From NCBI GenBank assembly GCA_951799425.1, contig OX637391.1, forward strand, positions 48,145,069 through 48,209,068: a DNA stretch of 64,000 bases. Direction: 5' to 3'. The stretch's first letter is position 1. Each line of letters opens with the position of its first letter. The notes below the pieces were generated by a model. The model had not been told where the DNA came from and made no database searches. It worked only from the letters and a program-made list of their open reading frames with translations. The stretch comes from Ilex aquifolium (Eukaryota > Streptophyta > Magnoliopsida > Aquifoliales > Aquifoliaceae). Positions 21,319 through 32,701 of the stretch are shown piece after piece. Position numbers and translations under genes: made by a program.

Positions 21319-22745
21319 CCACTTCCTTGAAAAATGGTATTTTCTCTATGCTTAAATGTCAAATGTATATTGCTATTTGTTATTCTTAAGGTACAGAATG
21401 ACCAGACTCAAAAATAGAATCGGTATATAACCGACATTCCATGAAAAACCTGACATTACCAGTAGAGATGATAAAGAATACCATGGTAAGTTTTGAGCCT
21501 TACCATACTTTTGAGAGATAATTAACATTTATTCAAGTAAGGTCTTTCATTCTCTATTTTTGAATAATCTCATTAAATTTGCTTTGATTGACGCAACTAA
21601 GGTAATCTGTTGACATATCCCCAAGAAATCTGTTCATACGACACATACATGTTCACATACTTGAGAAAGGATTTTAGGCCATCTTTGATTTGATATTGAG
21701 CCTTAGCCATTTTTTCTGCAAAATTATTTCCCTAGTCAGCCATGTTTGAGCCCTCAATGTATGATTTCTTCTTTGATAAACCCAAATTTTTACCAAGCCA
21801 CAAGAAAACATACTGGACACACCATTGCTATCTAATTTTCTTGCACACTCTTATTAATCAATATGACACAGAAATGCAAAGAAATGGGAAAACTCTGGAG
21901 ATTACTTTTCGATGATAAGGAGAATCAATGGGAACAAATGAAAAAAAAGAAAAAAAAGAAATCATTTCTGGGCAAAATGTCGAAAAGCTAGAAAGAAGTG
22001 TGCTACATTACAGAATGAAAAGATAGCTTTTGAAAACCTCTGACGTCATTTCATTAGCCACTGACCTCTGGCCACGCTACAACCTATGAAAAGCCCTAAT
22101 TGATCTCAAGTCTGTTACATGTGTGTGTTGTTAATCAAAATTGGGGTATGGTAAATAGTATTTCTTTAAATTGCATCAATATTCTTTCATGAGATTATGC
22201 CAAACATGATTAGTTTGTTTCCGTAAACTTCACTTCCTTCCTAATTGTGCATGTGATTTTTCGATTGGCCACCTTCTGATCACATGCCCCGTGAGAGACA
22301 AGTCACTATAATCGGAGTGAATTTTTGCTGAGAGCATTCTACGAGAGGTTTGTGAAATCGAAGCTATCCATGGAAGGTAGTAAAGTGGAGTGTTTGTTAT
22401 ATAACAATTCTTGTTGCTAGAATGATCATTCTTACTACATAGGGAATTTCAAATACCAATATAACAAGTGTTTATTTTTGCATATATTACGTACCAATGA
22501 CATAGAAGTGTTTTATTTTGCTAAAAAAAAAATTCGGCGTCTCAGCTATCATGGTGCTAATGCATATACACATTTTTTCAAATGGAGTTTGTAGGTAGCT
22601 TCACTGAAAACCTTCACGAGACAAAACTCGTCCACTAGGAATCACCTAGGGGTTTAACGGCTTATTGCATATGCTAAATGCAATCGTGTTATCTACGAAA
22701 GTGATTTTGTTATGCTGTTATTTATTACTAGGGACTAGTAATGTT
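21319..22745 (+). other. 3' noncoding scaffold of element A
   Basis: No gene is seen. The segment around 21655-21750 aligns with 48280-48390 of element B (GGATTTTAGGCCATCTTTGA versus GATCTTAGGCCATCATTGA), so this is ordinary Athila 3' sequence retained beside the cassettes. Confidence 0.6.
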
Positions 22746-22759
22746 TAGGTTGGGGGGTG
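22746..22759 (+). promoter_or_regulatory. 3' polypurine tract of element A
   Basis: AGGTTGGGGGGTG directly precedes the TG of the 3' LTR and would prime plus-strand DNA synthesis. Confidence 0.85.
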
Positions 22760-24545
22760 TGATTAACCCTAATTAATGCAAAATGTAATTAAATTAAAAG
22801 GTCAATTGTGTAATTAAATAAAGTTAAACTAGTCAAAATAAATCTAATTAGGGTTAATGTGTGAATTAAGGATAATGCATTGAATGTTGTTCTTTTCAGG
22901 TTTTTATGCGTCAAAACGACGGGAGCCAATTATCAAAGCATGGAGAGCAACTTATCAAAGCATAGGGTGTAAATTATTAAAGCTCAAAACAAAGGGAGAT
23001 CAAAGTGTAAATCAAGATCTTCTTGATATTTGTAATTAAATATCTTTTAGGATAAATATCTTTTAGGATATTTGTAATTAAATATCTTTTAGGATAAATA
23101 TCTTTTAGGATATTTGTAATTAAATATCTTTTAGGATAAATATCTTTTAGGATATTTGTAATTAAATATATTTTAGGATAAATATCTTTTAGGATATTTG
23201 TAATTTGGATGCCTATAAATACCCCCCTTGGGGGCTTGTAATGGGCATCCTTCTCTTGTTTCATTTTTCTTGTAAAGAACATTTCTTCCTAGTGGAAAAC
23301 ACTCCAAAGGTCTTGAATCTTTTTCTTGAATCATCTTTCAAGTATTATTGCTTTATTTACTTTCTTGAGTTATTGTTTTCTTTTTATTAGATCTTGGTTG
23401 TGAATTAAACACCAAGAAGTTATTGTTTTCTTTTATGTTTTAGATCTTGGTTGTGAATTAAACACCAAGAAGTTATTGTTTTCTTTTATGTTTTTATTAT
23501 ATCTTGGTTGTGGATTAAACACCAAGAAGTTGTTGTTTTCTTTTTATTAGATCTTGGTTGTGAATTAAACACCAAGAAGTTGTTGTTTTCTTTTATGTAT
23601 TATCATCTCTTGGTTGTGGATTAAACACCAAGTATTTATTGCTTTCTTTTAATTTAAGTATTGTTTTCTTTTACTTCCATTGTTGGAGCTTCCTTCTTCC
23701 CCTTAGAGGAGTGAAACTCTTCCACTTTTCTAGAGCTTTACCAAAGCCGTGAAGGGTGGAACGTGATTCACTCATTCTTTGTCGAAGATCGGCTCCTTGT
23801 TTAGCTATTTTACTTTAAAGCATTTCACTTTTAGTGCTTGAGCATTTTACTTTGTAACACCTTTTGGGGATGAGTATCATTCATCATTCTAGCTTTACCA
23901 TAGCTATGAAGGGTGAGTAGTCCTCATTCACTCTTTGGGAAGAGATGATAGATATGTAAAAGATTAATCCGGACATTATGTTTGTGTATCACCTTTATGC
24001 TTAAATGTTCTATACTCCACTTGATTTTTGGGTGATTGAATGCACCTAGCAAAGTAAAGGTACTTTGTATAATCAACGGATCTTTCTATGATAAATGGAT
24101 GACTCCTACATGGAAAGATCCATTGATTCAAGGCAAGTACCCTAACTAACTCTTCATGACAAAATTTCAATGTCCACCATTATTGCACTTCATTCCTATC
24201 TTCCGATTAATTTGCCGTTGACACGGGAGTTAATTGAGTTATAAAGCATAAACATAATGCACCGGATAATCAACTACATATTCTGATTCCCGAACCAAAG
24301 AGTGTTTGTTACATTTAATCATCTTATATTTTGTCTAGAAAAATACCCATTGGAAAGAATTTTACATTCTATCCAAAACTTCCCACAACTTCAAAATCAT
24401 AATACTTCCAGTTACAAGTCTTTCTCACTATTTACTTCAAAGAACACCAACCATAGTTCCCTGAGGATTCGACTCTGGACTCAAACCAGATTATTACTAC
24501 AACTTGACCGCCTGCACTTGGGTGTACACATTTCGGATCAAGTCA
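22760..24545 (+). repeat. 3' LTR of element A
   Basis: It is the 1786-bp copy of 11332-13117 with one difference noticed at 23784. It is followed by the target duplication GCAAC. Confidence 0.95.
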
Positions 24546-25053
24546 GCAACCACCCCTCGGGGGAGCCAGGTGCATTGATGACCAGCGTAGGAACGTGACA
24601 CCTCCACATAAACCGAGAATGATAGGGAGGGAAGTCAAAATCAAAGTCAAAGAAGTAAAGAAACTTAGAAACAATGAGGAAACAATCATGGCCTTGCTTG
24701 CCCCAGAAAATGAAGAAGCTTACAAGGGTGCCCCACCCCTCTGGCGAAAGGCGTGAAGGGCGAAGCAAAAAAAAGGCAAGAATTTGTCCTATGGTTGGAT
24801 GGATGGGCAAACGAAGTTCCATCTCAAAGGCACCCTAAAAAATGCTCACCTCCCTCCGAAGAAGGAGGTTGCAAGGTTCGTCGGGGGTAGGAACTCAAAT
24901 GGTCAAACCTGGGGGAAAAAGGTATCGCCTCCTAATCTCCTCTGCTTCGGGTGCAATAATAACAGCATGAAACATAAACACAACATAGTCTGGGTCATCA
25001 ATCATGATTCGAGCGCGTTGCCTAAACAAATAAGTAGAGGAAGAAGCCATGAA
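24546..25053 (-). pseudogene. Tat antisense extra ORF, N-terminal part
   Basis: On the minus strand the frame begins near 25053 with MASSSTYLFRQRARIMIDDP, is interrupted by at least two stops or shifts, and continues as MELRLPIHPTIGQILAFFLL, then PEGWGTLVSFFIFWGKQGHD, to GSPEGW at the insertion point. It joins in frame with QRFFFIYGD at 11331 across element A. The LPIHP, W-x-FFI-W and GW-x-RFFF spacing fits the domain found in many plant retrotransposon extra ORFs. Its role in the Tat life cycle is unknown. Confidence 0.65.
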
Positions 25054-25263
25054 GCCACAAAGTAAGCAGCACTCAAGAAAAACCCCAAGGAGATATAAGA
25101 ATACGAAGAGTGGAAAGTTTTTGAACTAAGTTGAATAAGCAGTCTGTGGAGGCTAAAGGGCAACCGTTACACTTCTGCAATATAGAGGCTTCATGGAAGG
25201 AGTTAATAAAGACGGCCCAAGATGAAGTTAGGTGAAGTTAGGTGGACACGAATAACGACACAT

Positions 25264-25276
25264 TTATTGGGGGCGA
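25264..25276 (+). promoter_or_regulatory. Polypurine tract-like site of the first Tat element
   Basis: TATTGGGGGCGAG lies about 200 bases beyond the start of the antisense ORF, where a Tat 3' polypurine tract is expected. The LTR that should follow was not delimited. Confidence 0.45.
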
Positions 25277-25689
25277 GAGATTAGGAAAGGACACAAATCA
25301 ATAAATTTGAAAGGATCTAAGTTGCAAAAAGCTCGAGATTCAGAACCAAGTAATAAAGTTGGTGGCAACCCTTCCTCTTCCCATTCCTCTTTTTCGGGGA
25401 CTCCTCAGTGGTGTTGATGAAGTTACTTCTCTAGCCCAAGCAGCTCTACATTCGACAAGTTGTGCAGAGGTGACGAAGGGCACCACAATGAAGGAGTGAC
25501 AAGTGGGTTTGTAAGCGAGCAACACGTGAACAACTCGGCACCAAGTATCCCAAGCCCCAAATGCCCAAACCTTCTTTAAATTCACAAAATTAACTCTCTA
25601 TTCAAGGACCTTTCCTTTGACAGTTTCCCTTACAAAAAGATTCAAATATCACAAATTGAAAAAGAAAAAGAGAAAAATGGGGCATTACT
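25277..25689. other. Undelimited Tat-derived DNA
   Basis: An 81-codon frame on the minus strand (25340-25585) has no recognisable motif. This may be Tat LTR or 3' sequence of the second Tat remnant. Confidence 0.4.
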
Positions 25690-25725
25690 AAAGATCATCT
25701 GGGGCACCCTCTTCATAAGGATAGT

Positions 25726-26205
25726 TGTGAGATCCTGGTGTCCCACAACGGTTAGGGAGGGAAAAGTTGTTGGACTTATAAGTAAGCCCCTCACCTTACA
25801 TGGCATAAGGTCTTTTCCCAAGGGTACTAGGAGGAACAAAACCGTGAGGGCCAGTGGGCCCAAAACGGACAATATTATGTCATGTGGAGGGTGGGGTGTT
25901 ACAAGTTGGTATCAGAGCCGACTCTCGCCTGGATCGAGTGTGGGCCCCTTTCGTGCTCGCGTGTAGTGGGCGGGCAGGTAGCTGACGAGCTGCTGCACGG
26001 GGACGTGCAACCCTAAGAGGGGTGGATTGTGAGATCCTGGTGTCCCACATCGGTTAGGGAAGGGAAAGTTGTTGGGCTTATAAGTAAGCCCCTCGCCTTA
26101 CATGGCATAAGGCATTTTCCCAGGGGTACTGGGAGGAACAAAACCGTGAGGGCCAGTGGGCCCAAAACGGACAATATTATGCCATGTGGAAGGTGAGGTG
26201 TTACA
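25726..26205 (+). mobile_element. TRIM retrotransposon (480 bp)
   Basis: Two 178-bp terminal repeats (25726-25903 and 26028-26205) begin TGTGAGATCCTGGTGTCCCA and end GTGTTACA. A primer site TGGTATCAGAGCC (25907-25919), complementary to initiator tRNA-Met, follows the left repeat, and a purine tract CTAAGAGGGGTGGA precedes the right one. The target duplication is ATAGT (25721-25725 and 26206-26210). It encodes nothing and depends on other elements for movement. Confidence 0.95.
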
Positions 26206-26445
26206 ATAGTTGTACCGAGGCTCATTGCCCCTCTCTATGTTCCCAATTACCAAAAACAAACAAGACATCATTTTCATGGCCCTTGTTTGAGTCTGGAAGA
26301 TGGGTGACCAGATAAGACCGATTTTCCTAACTCGAAAATAATAGTTTTCCTTAGAAGTAGGAGTGATGATGTAGCAATAAAGGATATCCCAGAGACCCAG
26401 GTTGGTCCCCAGAAGGTTGTTTAAGGTGGAAACCTCCATGACTAT

Positions 26446-28269
26446 TGATGAGCACATAATATTGCATATTTGAAGGCCTCATTACATGCATTTTAACTCA
26501 ACTTTTGCATTTAAGTACTTAGAGTTAGTCAAAGTTGTCAATAATGTTGAATTTTCGATGTTGCAGGTAATTATAGCATAAATGATAGATTTTAGAACCT
26601 TGCAACTATGTGTGGATGTGTGGTGAAGAGATGGACACATTACATGAGAATTTGGAGGCTTAAAAGTGAAAGAAATCAAGGAGGTATTGGTGTTTGGTAA
26701 CATAGGCATCAGCACCCACACCATTTTGTAGTAGTACCTCAGTTTTCCTCCTTTTTTACCATGATCCTCTTCGAATCTGAAAAAGTTTAAAACATGAAAG
26801 TTGTAGATCTAGATGTCTTCTGTATTGTGTCAAAATTTCAGCTCAATCTAACGGTTGGATCAAAAGTTATGATGATTCTACAAAAACTGGTCCGCAGTAG
26901 AAACAGTACCGGTACGGTTCTGCCTCTGGAGTTCGGGGTACCGGTACACAGTACCGGTACTATCTGTTGAACAGCCCAAAACACCTGCAAACCATGCTCC
27001 ACTTGCTTGGGGGTCCCACCATTGATTCCCCCACTTGTCCCCTGACATCCCTTACACATTTACATGATTCCTACACACTTGTGGAAGACTTTGAAGGCAA
27101 TGGCATTAATGGGGATGGGAGAGAAGGGGACAGCCAGGAGAGTTGCAGGCTAGGCTTGTCTTAGCCTATGCAATGCATCAACTCAGCCTCCTATGGATGG
27201 GAGGCTTATCACACACCTAGGGGGACCCTCATGGACGAAAATGCAGAGCTCTCACACTCCATATACTCAGCATTCACCAAGCATTGAAGGGTGGCTACCT
27301 AAGCTTAGGAGTAGTTCCAAGGAAGAAGATGAATAGTTAGATTTTTGCATTGTCTTCACCCATTTCACTTGTAATCTTTTGTAAGGATCTTGTAAGCTTC
27401 ATTTATTGTCTTTAATGTCATTTATTTCTAATGTTTTGCAAGTTTAGTTATGCATTCTAGATTCTACCATTGTTGTTTTGAGTTCTTCATTTTCAAACTT
27501 TGAAATGGGTATTGAATATTTTTCTTCTTAGTTTAAGATTTCTTGCATTAATTTAAGTTTCATTCTCCATTTAAATTATGTCTCTTGACATTATGCATTT
27601 CTTTCTTGCTTTCATGAGTAGCTAGATTTTAAGTTGGCTAATCCAAGGGAGACCTCATCTTGGGTGTGTCATTTCAACTCATTTTTTTTCCTCCTCTCAG
27701 AGTACGATGGTTCGATTTGACTAGGTTGAGAATGGATGCGGTTGTGAGTCTTTGATATCCCGTAGGCCTGGTCACGGGTTATGCTTGGATCCTCACCTCC
27801 ATTTCGTCCCTAACTTCCCACGAATCAATCGTTCATCTAAGCTCTATTCGAGGAAGGCTTCGAGTTGATTTGGGATTCCCATTGGAATGAACCCTTCGGA
27901 TTAGCCAACACTTGTTTCATTTCATTTTCATCAAAAACACAATCACAAAACTCAAAATCAAAATCAAAAGATTTTACATTTTCCTTTTTTTGACAAAATC
28001 ACCTTCACACACTTGAACTTTCCTTCCCTGAGGAGACGACATTGGAATACTTTTCCAAATAAAACACGACATTCAAAAGACTCCTTGCGCTTGGGGAGCA
28101 CTTTTGTTCACGCACATTCCATTTCATACATTTCATTCCATCCACCATTCCGTTGCCCTTTCTTTTGACATCATCCCAAGGGAGAGTGACACTCCCTTCG
28201 CACCTACATCATATACACATTAAAGAATGATATTAGGAGGTTAGGAACAACAATGGTTTTGATCAAGCA
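26446..28269 (+). mobile_element. Solo LTR of an Athila-like family (element C family), plus orientation
   Basis: It starts TGATGAGCACATAATATT and ends TTTTGATCAAGCA, with target duplication ACTAT at 26441-26445 and 28270-28274. It aligns along its length with the 5' LTR of element C. It carries a GTACCGGTAC module near its nucleotide 450-525. Confidence 0.9.
26894..26970 (+). repeat. GTACCGGTAC module in solo LTR
   Basis: Three perfect GTACCGGTAC palindromes are framed by CAGTAGAAACAGTACC and GGTACTATCTGTTG, which are imperfect reverse complements. The spacer has GGAGTTCG. Confidence 0.9.
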
Positions 28270-28826
28270 ACTATTTTGAAGAGGTTGGGGCAACACTGAA
28301 TGGGGTAAAGATTCAATGCATGAAGGACCCAAAGAAGAAAAAGGTGCAGGGGGAATCTAGCTCCACCCTCTATTATGGCTCTAGTTGGGATGAGGATAGA
28401 CTCCCTAGAACCCATTAAGGGTTCATCCTCATCTGCAGCCCTAATGATCACATCATCAAGGATGAAGTATTTGGATCTAAACTCGGGTATTGCTCTTTTT
28501 TCAAGAGAGCCATGGACAAAAAAATGAATAGAAGAAACTGGAGAAAAAAGGTGAAATGGATACTTATAGTTTCTGAGGGTGTAGAAGCATGAAGACGTCA
28601 AGAATGGCAGAAGTGAGGAAATAGGGAAGATGACACTTTAAATAGAAGAAAACAGGCGTTAGAAACCGTGCCAAGAGCATTGAAAGATGGGTCATTTAAT
28701 GCAGATGATCGTTTTTCATTGAAAGGATACAAGTAGTGCATTTTCGTAATAAATGATACAAGGTAATTAATGAGGGAAATGATTGTAACAAAGAATGTAT
28801 CACAGTGTGCCACGTGAAAAAAATTC

Positions 28827-28839
28827 ATTGGGGGCAAGT
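28827..28839 (+). promoter_or_regulatory. Polypurine tract of the second Tat element
   Basis: CATTGGGGGCAAG precedes the LTR-like stretch and lies beyond the 5' end of the antisense ORF, as in the first Tat element. Confidence 0.6.
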
Positions 28840-28841
28840 AA

Positions 28842-29655
28842 ATGGGTTTAGAACCTCCGAACCATGGTGTGACAGTTGGACTAGGGCATGTGGCAGAGTC
28901 ATTTGCTAAAATAGTTTGGCTCGCCATGACCAAACAAGAGAACTCAAACAAGCTTACTGATAAGCCGAGCAAATTGAAAAGAAGCCCAACCATGAAGTAA
29001 GTCGGCTGAAAGTGGTTTGCTTGATGGAAAACATTCTCGAGCAAGGAAGTGTGTTCCAAGCAGATCCTTATGAAGTATGCTCTTAAAGAGATACTACAAG
29101 ACTAGAATTTGATCAAATGTTTGACTCTTATCTTCTGGAAGAATAACCCCTATCCAACAAGAACTGATAGGTAGGCCATCTCTAGAAACCAGAGATGGTT
29201 GACAAGATGGAGCCTAGACAGTGATGAGAACTAAAGACTAAGCGAAAAGGTAGCTAGGCTATCCCAAATAACCAGCAGCAGTGCTAATTAGCTAATAAGA
29301 AAATTGTCTAAATCATAGGTGCACTTTAGAAATATGTGAGCTAAGGAATCAACAAGTAATAAAGGAAGTCTGAAAAGATTGCTACATACATTAAGGAAGA
29401 TTTGGCTAAAAAATAGGTCTGCCACCTTGTATAGGCAATGAGAAAATCCGTAGAAGAATGATACAGATCCCTATAAATACCGGCTAAAGCTTAAGCCTAA
29501 GGTATACACTCATTTCCCTGCAATTACCTTGCTTATTCTCATAATCCTTACTGACTTAAACATCGGAGTGCCTCCAACTGATCAACTTCTGGTTCCAGAC
29601 AGTTTATTCATTTTGTCGGAAGGATGTGCAATTTTGTTCATTTCTCTCAAAAAAC
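28842..29655 (+). repeat. Tat 3' LTR (approximate ends)
   Basis: A TATA box CCTATAAATACC (about 29470) is followed by ACTGACTTAAACATCGGAGTG, a leader sequence typical of Tat LTRs. Exact TG and CA ends and a target duplication were not found. Confidence 0.6.
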
Positions 29656-29953
29656 CTACTCAAACTCAACATTTCTACTAAATAAATGTACAAAATTTTT
29701 TCCTCGTATAGTACATTTTTCTAAGCCAAGCCAAAGATCTTTCCAGAAGTAGGAAGTAGATATGTTGGTGACTCACGAAGTTTTTTATCCTTTCATTAAT
29801 CAATTTATACAAAATTCAACTAGAATATTGATTTTTCGATTGTCTTTCTACTCATTTGATTTTTTCTTGTGAATATTTTTCATGTTCTTGATGTTGTTAT
29901 TCGGGAAACCGGGTTGAACCCCATTTTTTAACAATTATGCATAAGTTGGGTTC
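29656..29953. other. Unassigned DNA
   Basis: No feature was recognised between the Tat LTR and the next solo LTR. Confidence 0.4.
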
Positions 29954-30688
29954 TGATGATACCTAAAATAAACCCCCGACATGAGCTCGGGAAGTGAGCT
30001 CAGCTCGGGAGCTCAGGTAAGATACGCTGAGCTCCACCAGCCATAGCCTGAGCTCATCCAGCCGGTATTAGAGCTCCTCCAGGTAAGAGAATAGGAGAAA
30101 GAGGCAAGAAGACAGCAAGATGACAACAGACACCCCTGAAGTAGGGGTCAAGCTGGAATCAAGGCATAAAACCCTCAACCAACCAAGATCCTCTCTAAGT
30201 GATTAAGGAGGATCCCCCGGTAAGAGGCAAAGATCTCGGGATATAGACCATGGAAGCCAATCGAATGGAGTTATGGTAATTCCGGGATCGAAGAGGGAAA
30301 GATACGGGAAATCCCTTCATTATAGGAAGAAAATTCGGATTAGAGGTAAGCAAGAGGCTATAAGAGGAGGGTGAGGCCTCCGTTGAAGAGGATGGGCATT
30401 AGAGCCACGAAAAACTCTAATTTCCTTCAGATCACACTGTAATACATTCAACACCATAAGTAAGAAGAAAAGGAGCTAGAGACTCCATTACTGAGTGGAC
30501 TAGCCGAGCTCAGGCCGGTGAACCACTATAATTTTGTCGTGTTATCATCCCTATCCTCATTCCCCCAAACATCAACCAGCATTATTACATATGAGCCATG
30601 CAGCTCAGACACCCTACTTAGCCCCAAGAAGATTGTTCATACGAATTAATCTTGTTCAGTAGCTCATTCGCGTAGATTTACACCATCA
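29954..30688 (+). mobile_element. Solo LTR (735 bp)
   Basis: It starts TGATGATACCTAAAATAAAC and ends GATTTACACCATCA, with target duplication GGTTC (29949-29953 and 30689-30693). GAGCTC words are repeated near its start. A relative with the same ends is split between 53323-53484 and 57470-57986. The lineage is not assigned. Confidence 0.85.
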
Positions 30689-30693
30689 GGTTC

Positions 30694-30916
30694 AATCCTA
30701 GTATAACTCGAGTTTGAAAATCTGAACACACTAGTACTTTGGTTGACAGATTCGGGTTGAGTTTGAGTTCAGGTTGAACTTGGGTTAAAGATTTTGACTT
30801 TTGGGTTGAGCCTGGATTGACATATCAACCTATCCAACCTTCTCGAATTGCACCTCTAACCATCTCTCTGCCTCTTAACGTACATAGATCTTAGCTCTTG
30901 TACTTAATTTTGAAAT
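30694..30916. other. Unassigned DNA with GGGTTGAGTTT-like words
   Basis: Degenerate GGGTTGA/GGTTGAACTTGG words are repeated. No gene is seen. Confidence 0.4.
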
Positions 30917-31755
30917 GGGCTAATCTCAATTTGTACCCTGAAAGATCGCTCAAATTTCAATTTACACCCTCAATTTAAAAATATCAATTTACACCCTGAA
31001 AAACATAAATTTGTATCAATGTGCACTGGGGGCTAACTGTCATCTATTTTGCCGTTAAAAAAGATCTTAACTCTTATACTCGTTAAATACCTCTCAATTG
31101 TGTCGTATCGTGTTATTTTGTGTCATGTCGTATCATTTTCGTGTTGTGTTCGAGTCGATAAAAAAATGTTTTTAACACAAAATATTCTTGTGTCGAGTCA
31201 ATTGCGTTGTGTCGTATATTTCACATTTACAACAATTTATATAATACTATATTTTTTAAAAATTATAAAAATATCTATTTTTTACCTACAATACTCATTA
31301 AATAGCTATTTTCTGTCTACAGTTGTGTTATTCATATCTAACTTTAATTCGATCGAATAATCAAAAAATTTGTGTCTAAGTATAGACAAAAAATAGCTAT
31401 TTAACAAGTATTGTAAGTAAAAAAGGTATTTTATAATTTTTTTTAAATTTTAAAAATATTTTTTTTACTGACTCAAACATGACACGAAAATATTATGACA
31501 CGATACAATTGACAGCTATTTAACGAGCATTAATGGAAGAAATTCTTTTTGGATCATAAATATGAAATATTTAAACTTTCAGGGTGCAATTTATAATTAG
31601 TCCAAATTTTTTTAACAACAAAATGGATGGCAGTTAATCTCAGGTGCACATTGATACAAATTTATGTCTTTTAGGATGTAAATTGATATTTTTAAACTTT
31701 GAGAGTACAAATTGAGATTCAAGTGATCTTTCAGGGTGCAAGTTGAGATTAGCCT
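30917..31755. mobile_element. DNA transposon with ~125-bp terminal inverted repeats, non-autonomous
   Basis: The first ~125 bases (from GGGCTAATCTCAATTTGTAC) and the reverse complement of the last ~125 (ending AGTTGAGATTAGCC) align with few differences. The interior is AT-rich and has no transposase. TTGAAAT occurs just outside both ends and may be part of the target duplication. Long inverted repeats suggest a Mutator-like element, which is inference. Confidence 0.7.
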
Positions 31756-32358
31756 TGTTGAAATTATCAGCCTTATATTTGTGTATTCTTTAAAAAATTC
31801 AGTTGTTTCTTCTTTTATGTTGGTTATGATTTTAAGGAGCACAAGTGACAAGAATGAGTAGCGAATCTCAATCCTACTATTATGTGAAACTAAATGAAAG
31901 TGTAATAGAGAATGTCTTAATCCTGAAATTTTTAAGTTAGTATCAATACAGCTGTCTAGATCCAACAATGCAAATTGACACTTGAAAAAAAAAAAAAATT
32001 TGTCTCTTTCTCTCAAATTTGTCTTATTTCTTTTTCTTTCTCTTGATACCTCTCAAGTCTTCGCTCTATATTTTCTTTTCTTTTTGTTTCTTTTTGTTAT
32101 CTTCTTTATCGTAGAATGAAATAAAATGAAATATGGGTTTTTTGCCCATCAAATGAAAATGTGTTTGCATGACGTATCCCCTTGGCCAACTTTCATGATT
32201 GTCAGGAAAGGCCATTCTTTCAACACAAATTAATGAGTCTAGTAGACTATGAACTGAAACTCAGTTAAAATCTTGCATATTTGACTATAGAAAAAGCAAC
32301 ATCTGATACTAAATAAAAATTAAATTTATTTTTTGAAGGTTTAATTTAAGAATTATTT
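31756..32358. other. Unassigned AT-rich DNA
   Basis: T-rich tracts are present; no gene or element end is recognised. Confidence 0.4.
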
Positions 32359-32701
32359 TAAGGGTAAATCACATAAATGGCCCCTGAACTTTAGCCTTTG
32401 TTTTAAATTGCCCCCTAAACTTTTAATTTTTTTAATTTACCCATTGACCTATTTAAATCATTTTAATAAGCACCTTCTGTTAAATTCAGGCATTAAGTGG
32501 GAATGAAACCCTACACGTGACCTACACATGGAAACTGATGGTGGGCATTTTTAGCACATCAACATTTATGTATAATTGGGTGCCAATTTTCCCTCCCATT
32601 CTCCTCTCTTCCTAATACTATGTTCTTCTTCAGTCCAGCTGACTGGGTATTGTGAGAAAGGCAACAGTGGAGGGGCAAAAAAGGGAGAGAGAGAGAGAGA
32701 G

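Larger units (their letters stand above)
11332..24545 (+). mobile_element. Athila-lineage LTR retrotransposon, element A (13.2 kb), very young
   Basis: The element begins TG and ends CA, has two 1786-bp LTRs in the same register (offset exactly 11428 throughout) and a 5-bp target duplication GCAAC at 11327-11331 and 24546-24550. I found a single LTR difference (A at 12356, G at 23784). The internal part has a tRNA-Asp primer site, gag-protease-RT, a deletion through RNase H and the start of integrase, the integrase C-terminus, then an unusual two-cassette 3' region and a polypurine tract. It sits inside the antisense ORF of the Tat element. Confidence 0.95.
25690..28601 (-). pseudogene. Second Tat antisense extra ORF, split by a TRIM and a solo LTR
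   Basis: Minus-strand coding runs 28601 to 28270 (containing EGGARFPLHLFLLWVLHALN and CCPNLFKIV), then resumes at 26445 (VSTLNNLLGTNLGLWDILYC, YYFRVRKIGLIW, GNIERGNEPR) to 26211, then at 25725 (PYEEGAPDDL) to a stop near 25690. At both breaks the frame is continuous once the inserted element and one copy of its target duplication are removed. It is homologous to the antisense ORF at 24546-25053 and 10649-11331 (R/L-x-P-x-H motif, YYF/RFFF block). The product is of unknown function. Confidence 0.65.

Noticed and set aside
25907..25919. tRNA gene suggested by TGGTATCAGAGCC
   Set aside because: Only the 3'-end complement is present; it is the primer site of the TRIM. No complete tRNA or rRNA gene was recognised in the window.
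28598..29059. 153-codon minus-strand frame over the Tat LTR
   Set aside because: It overlaps LTR sequence and shows no family motif; treated as chance.
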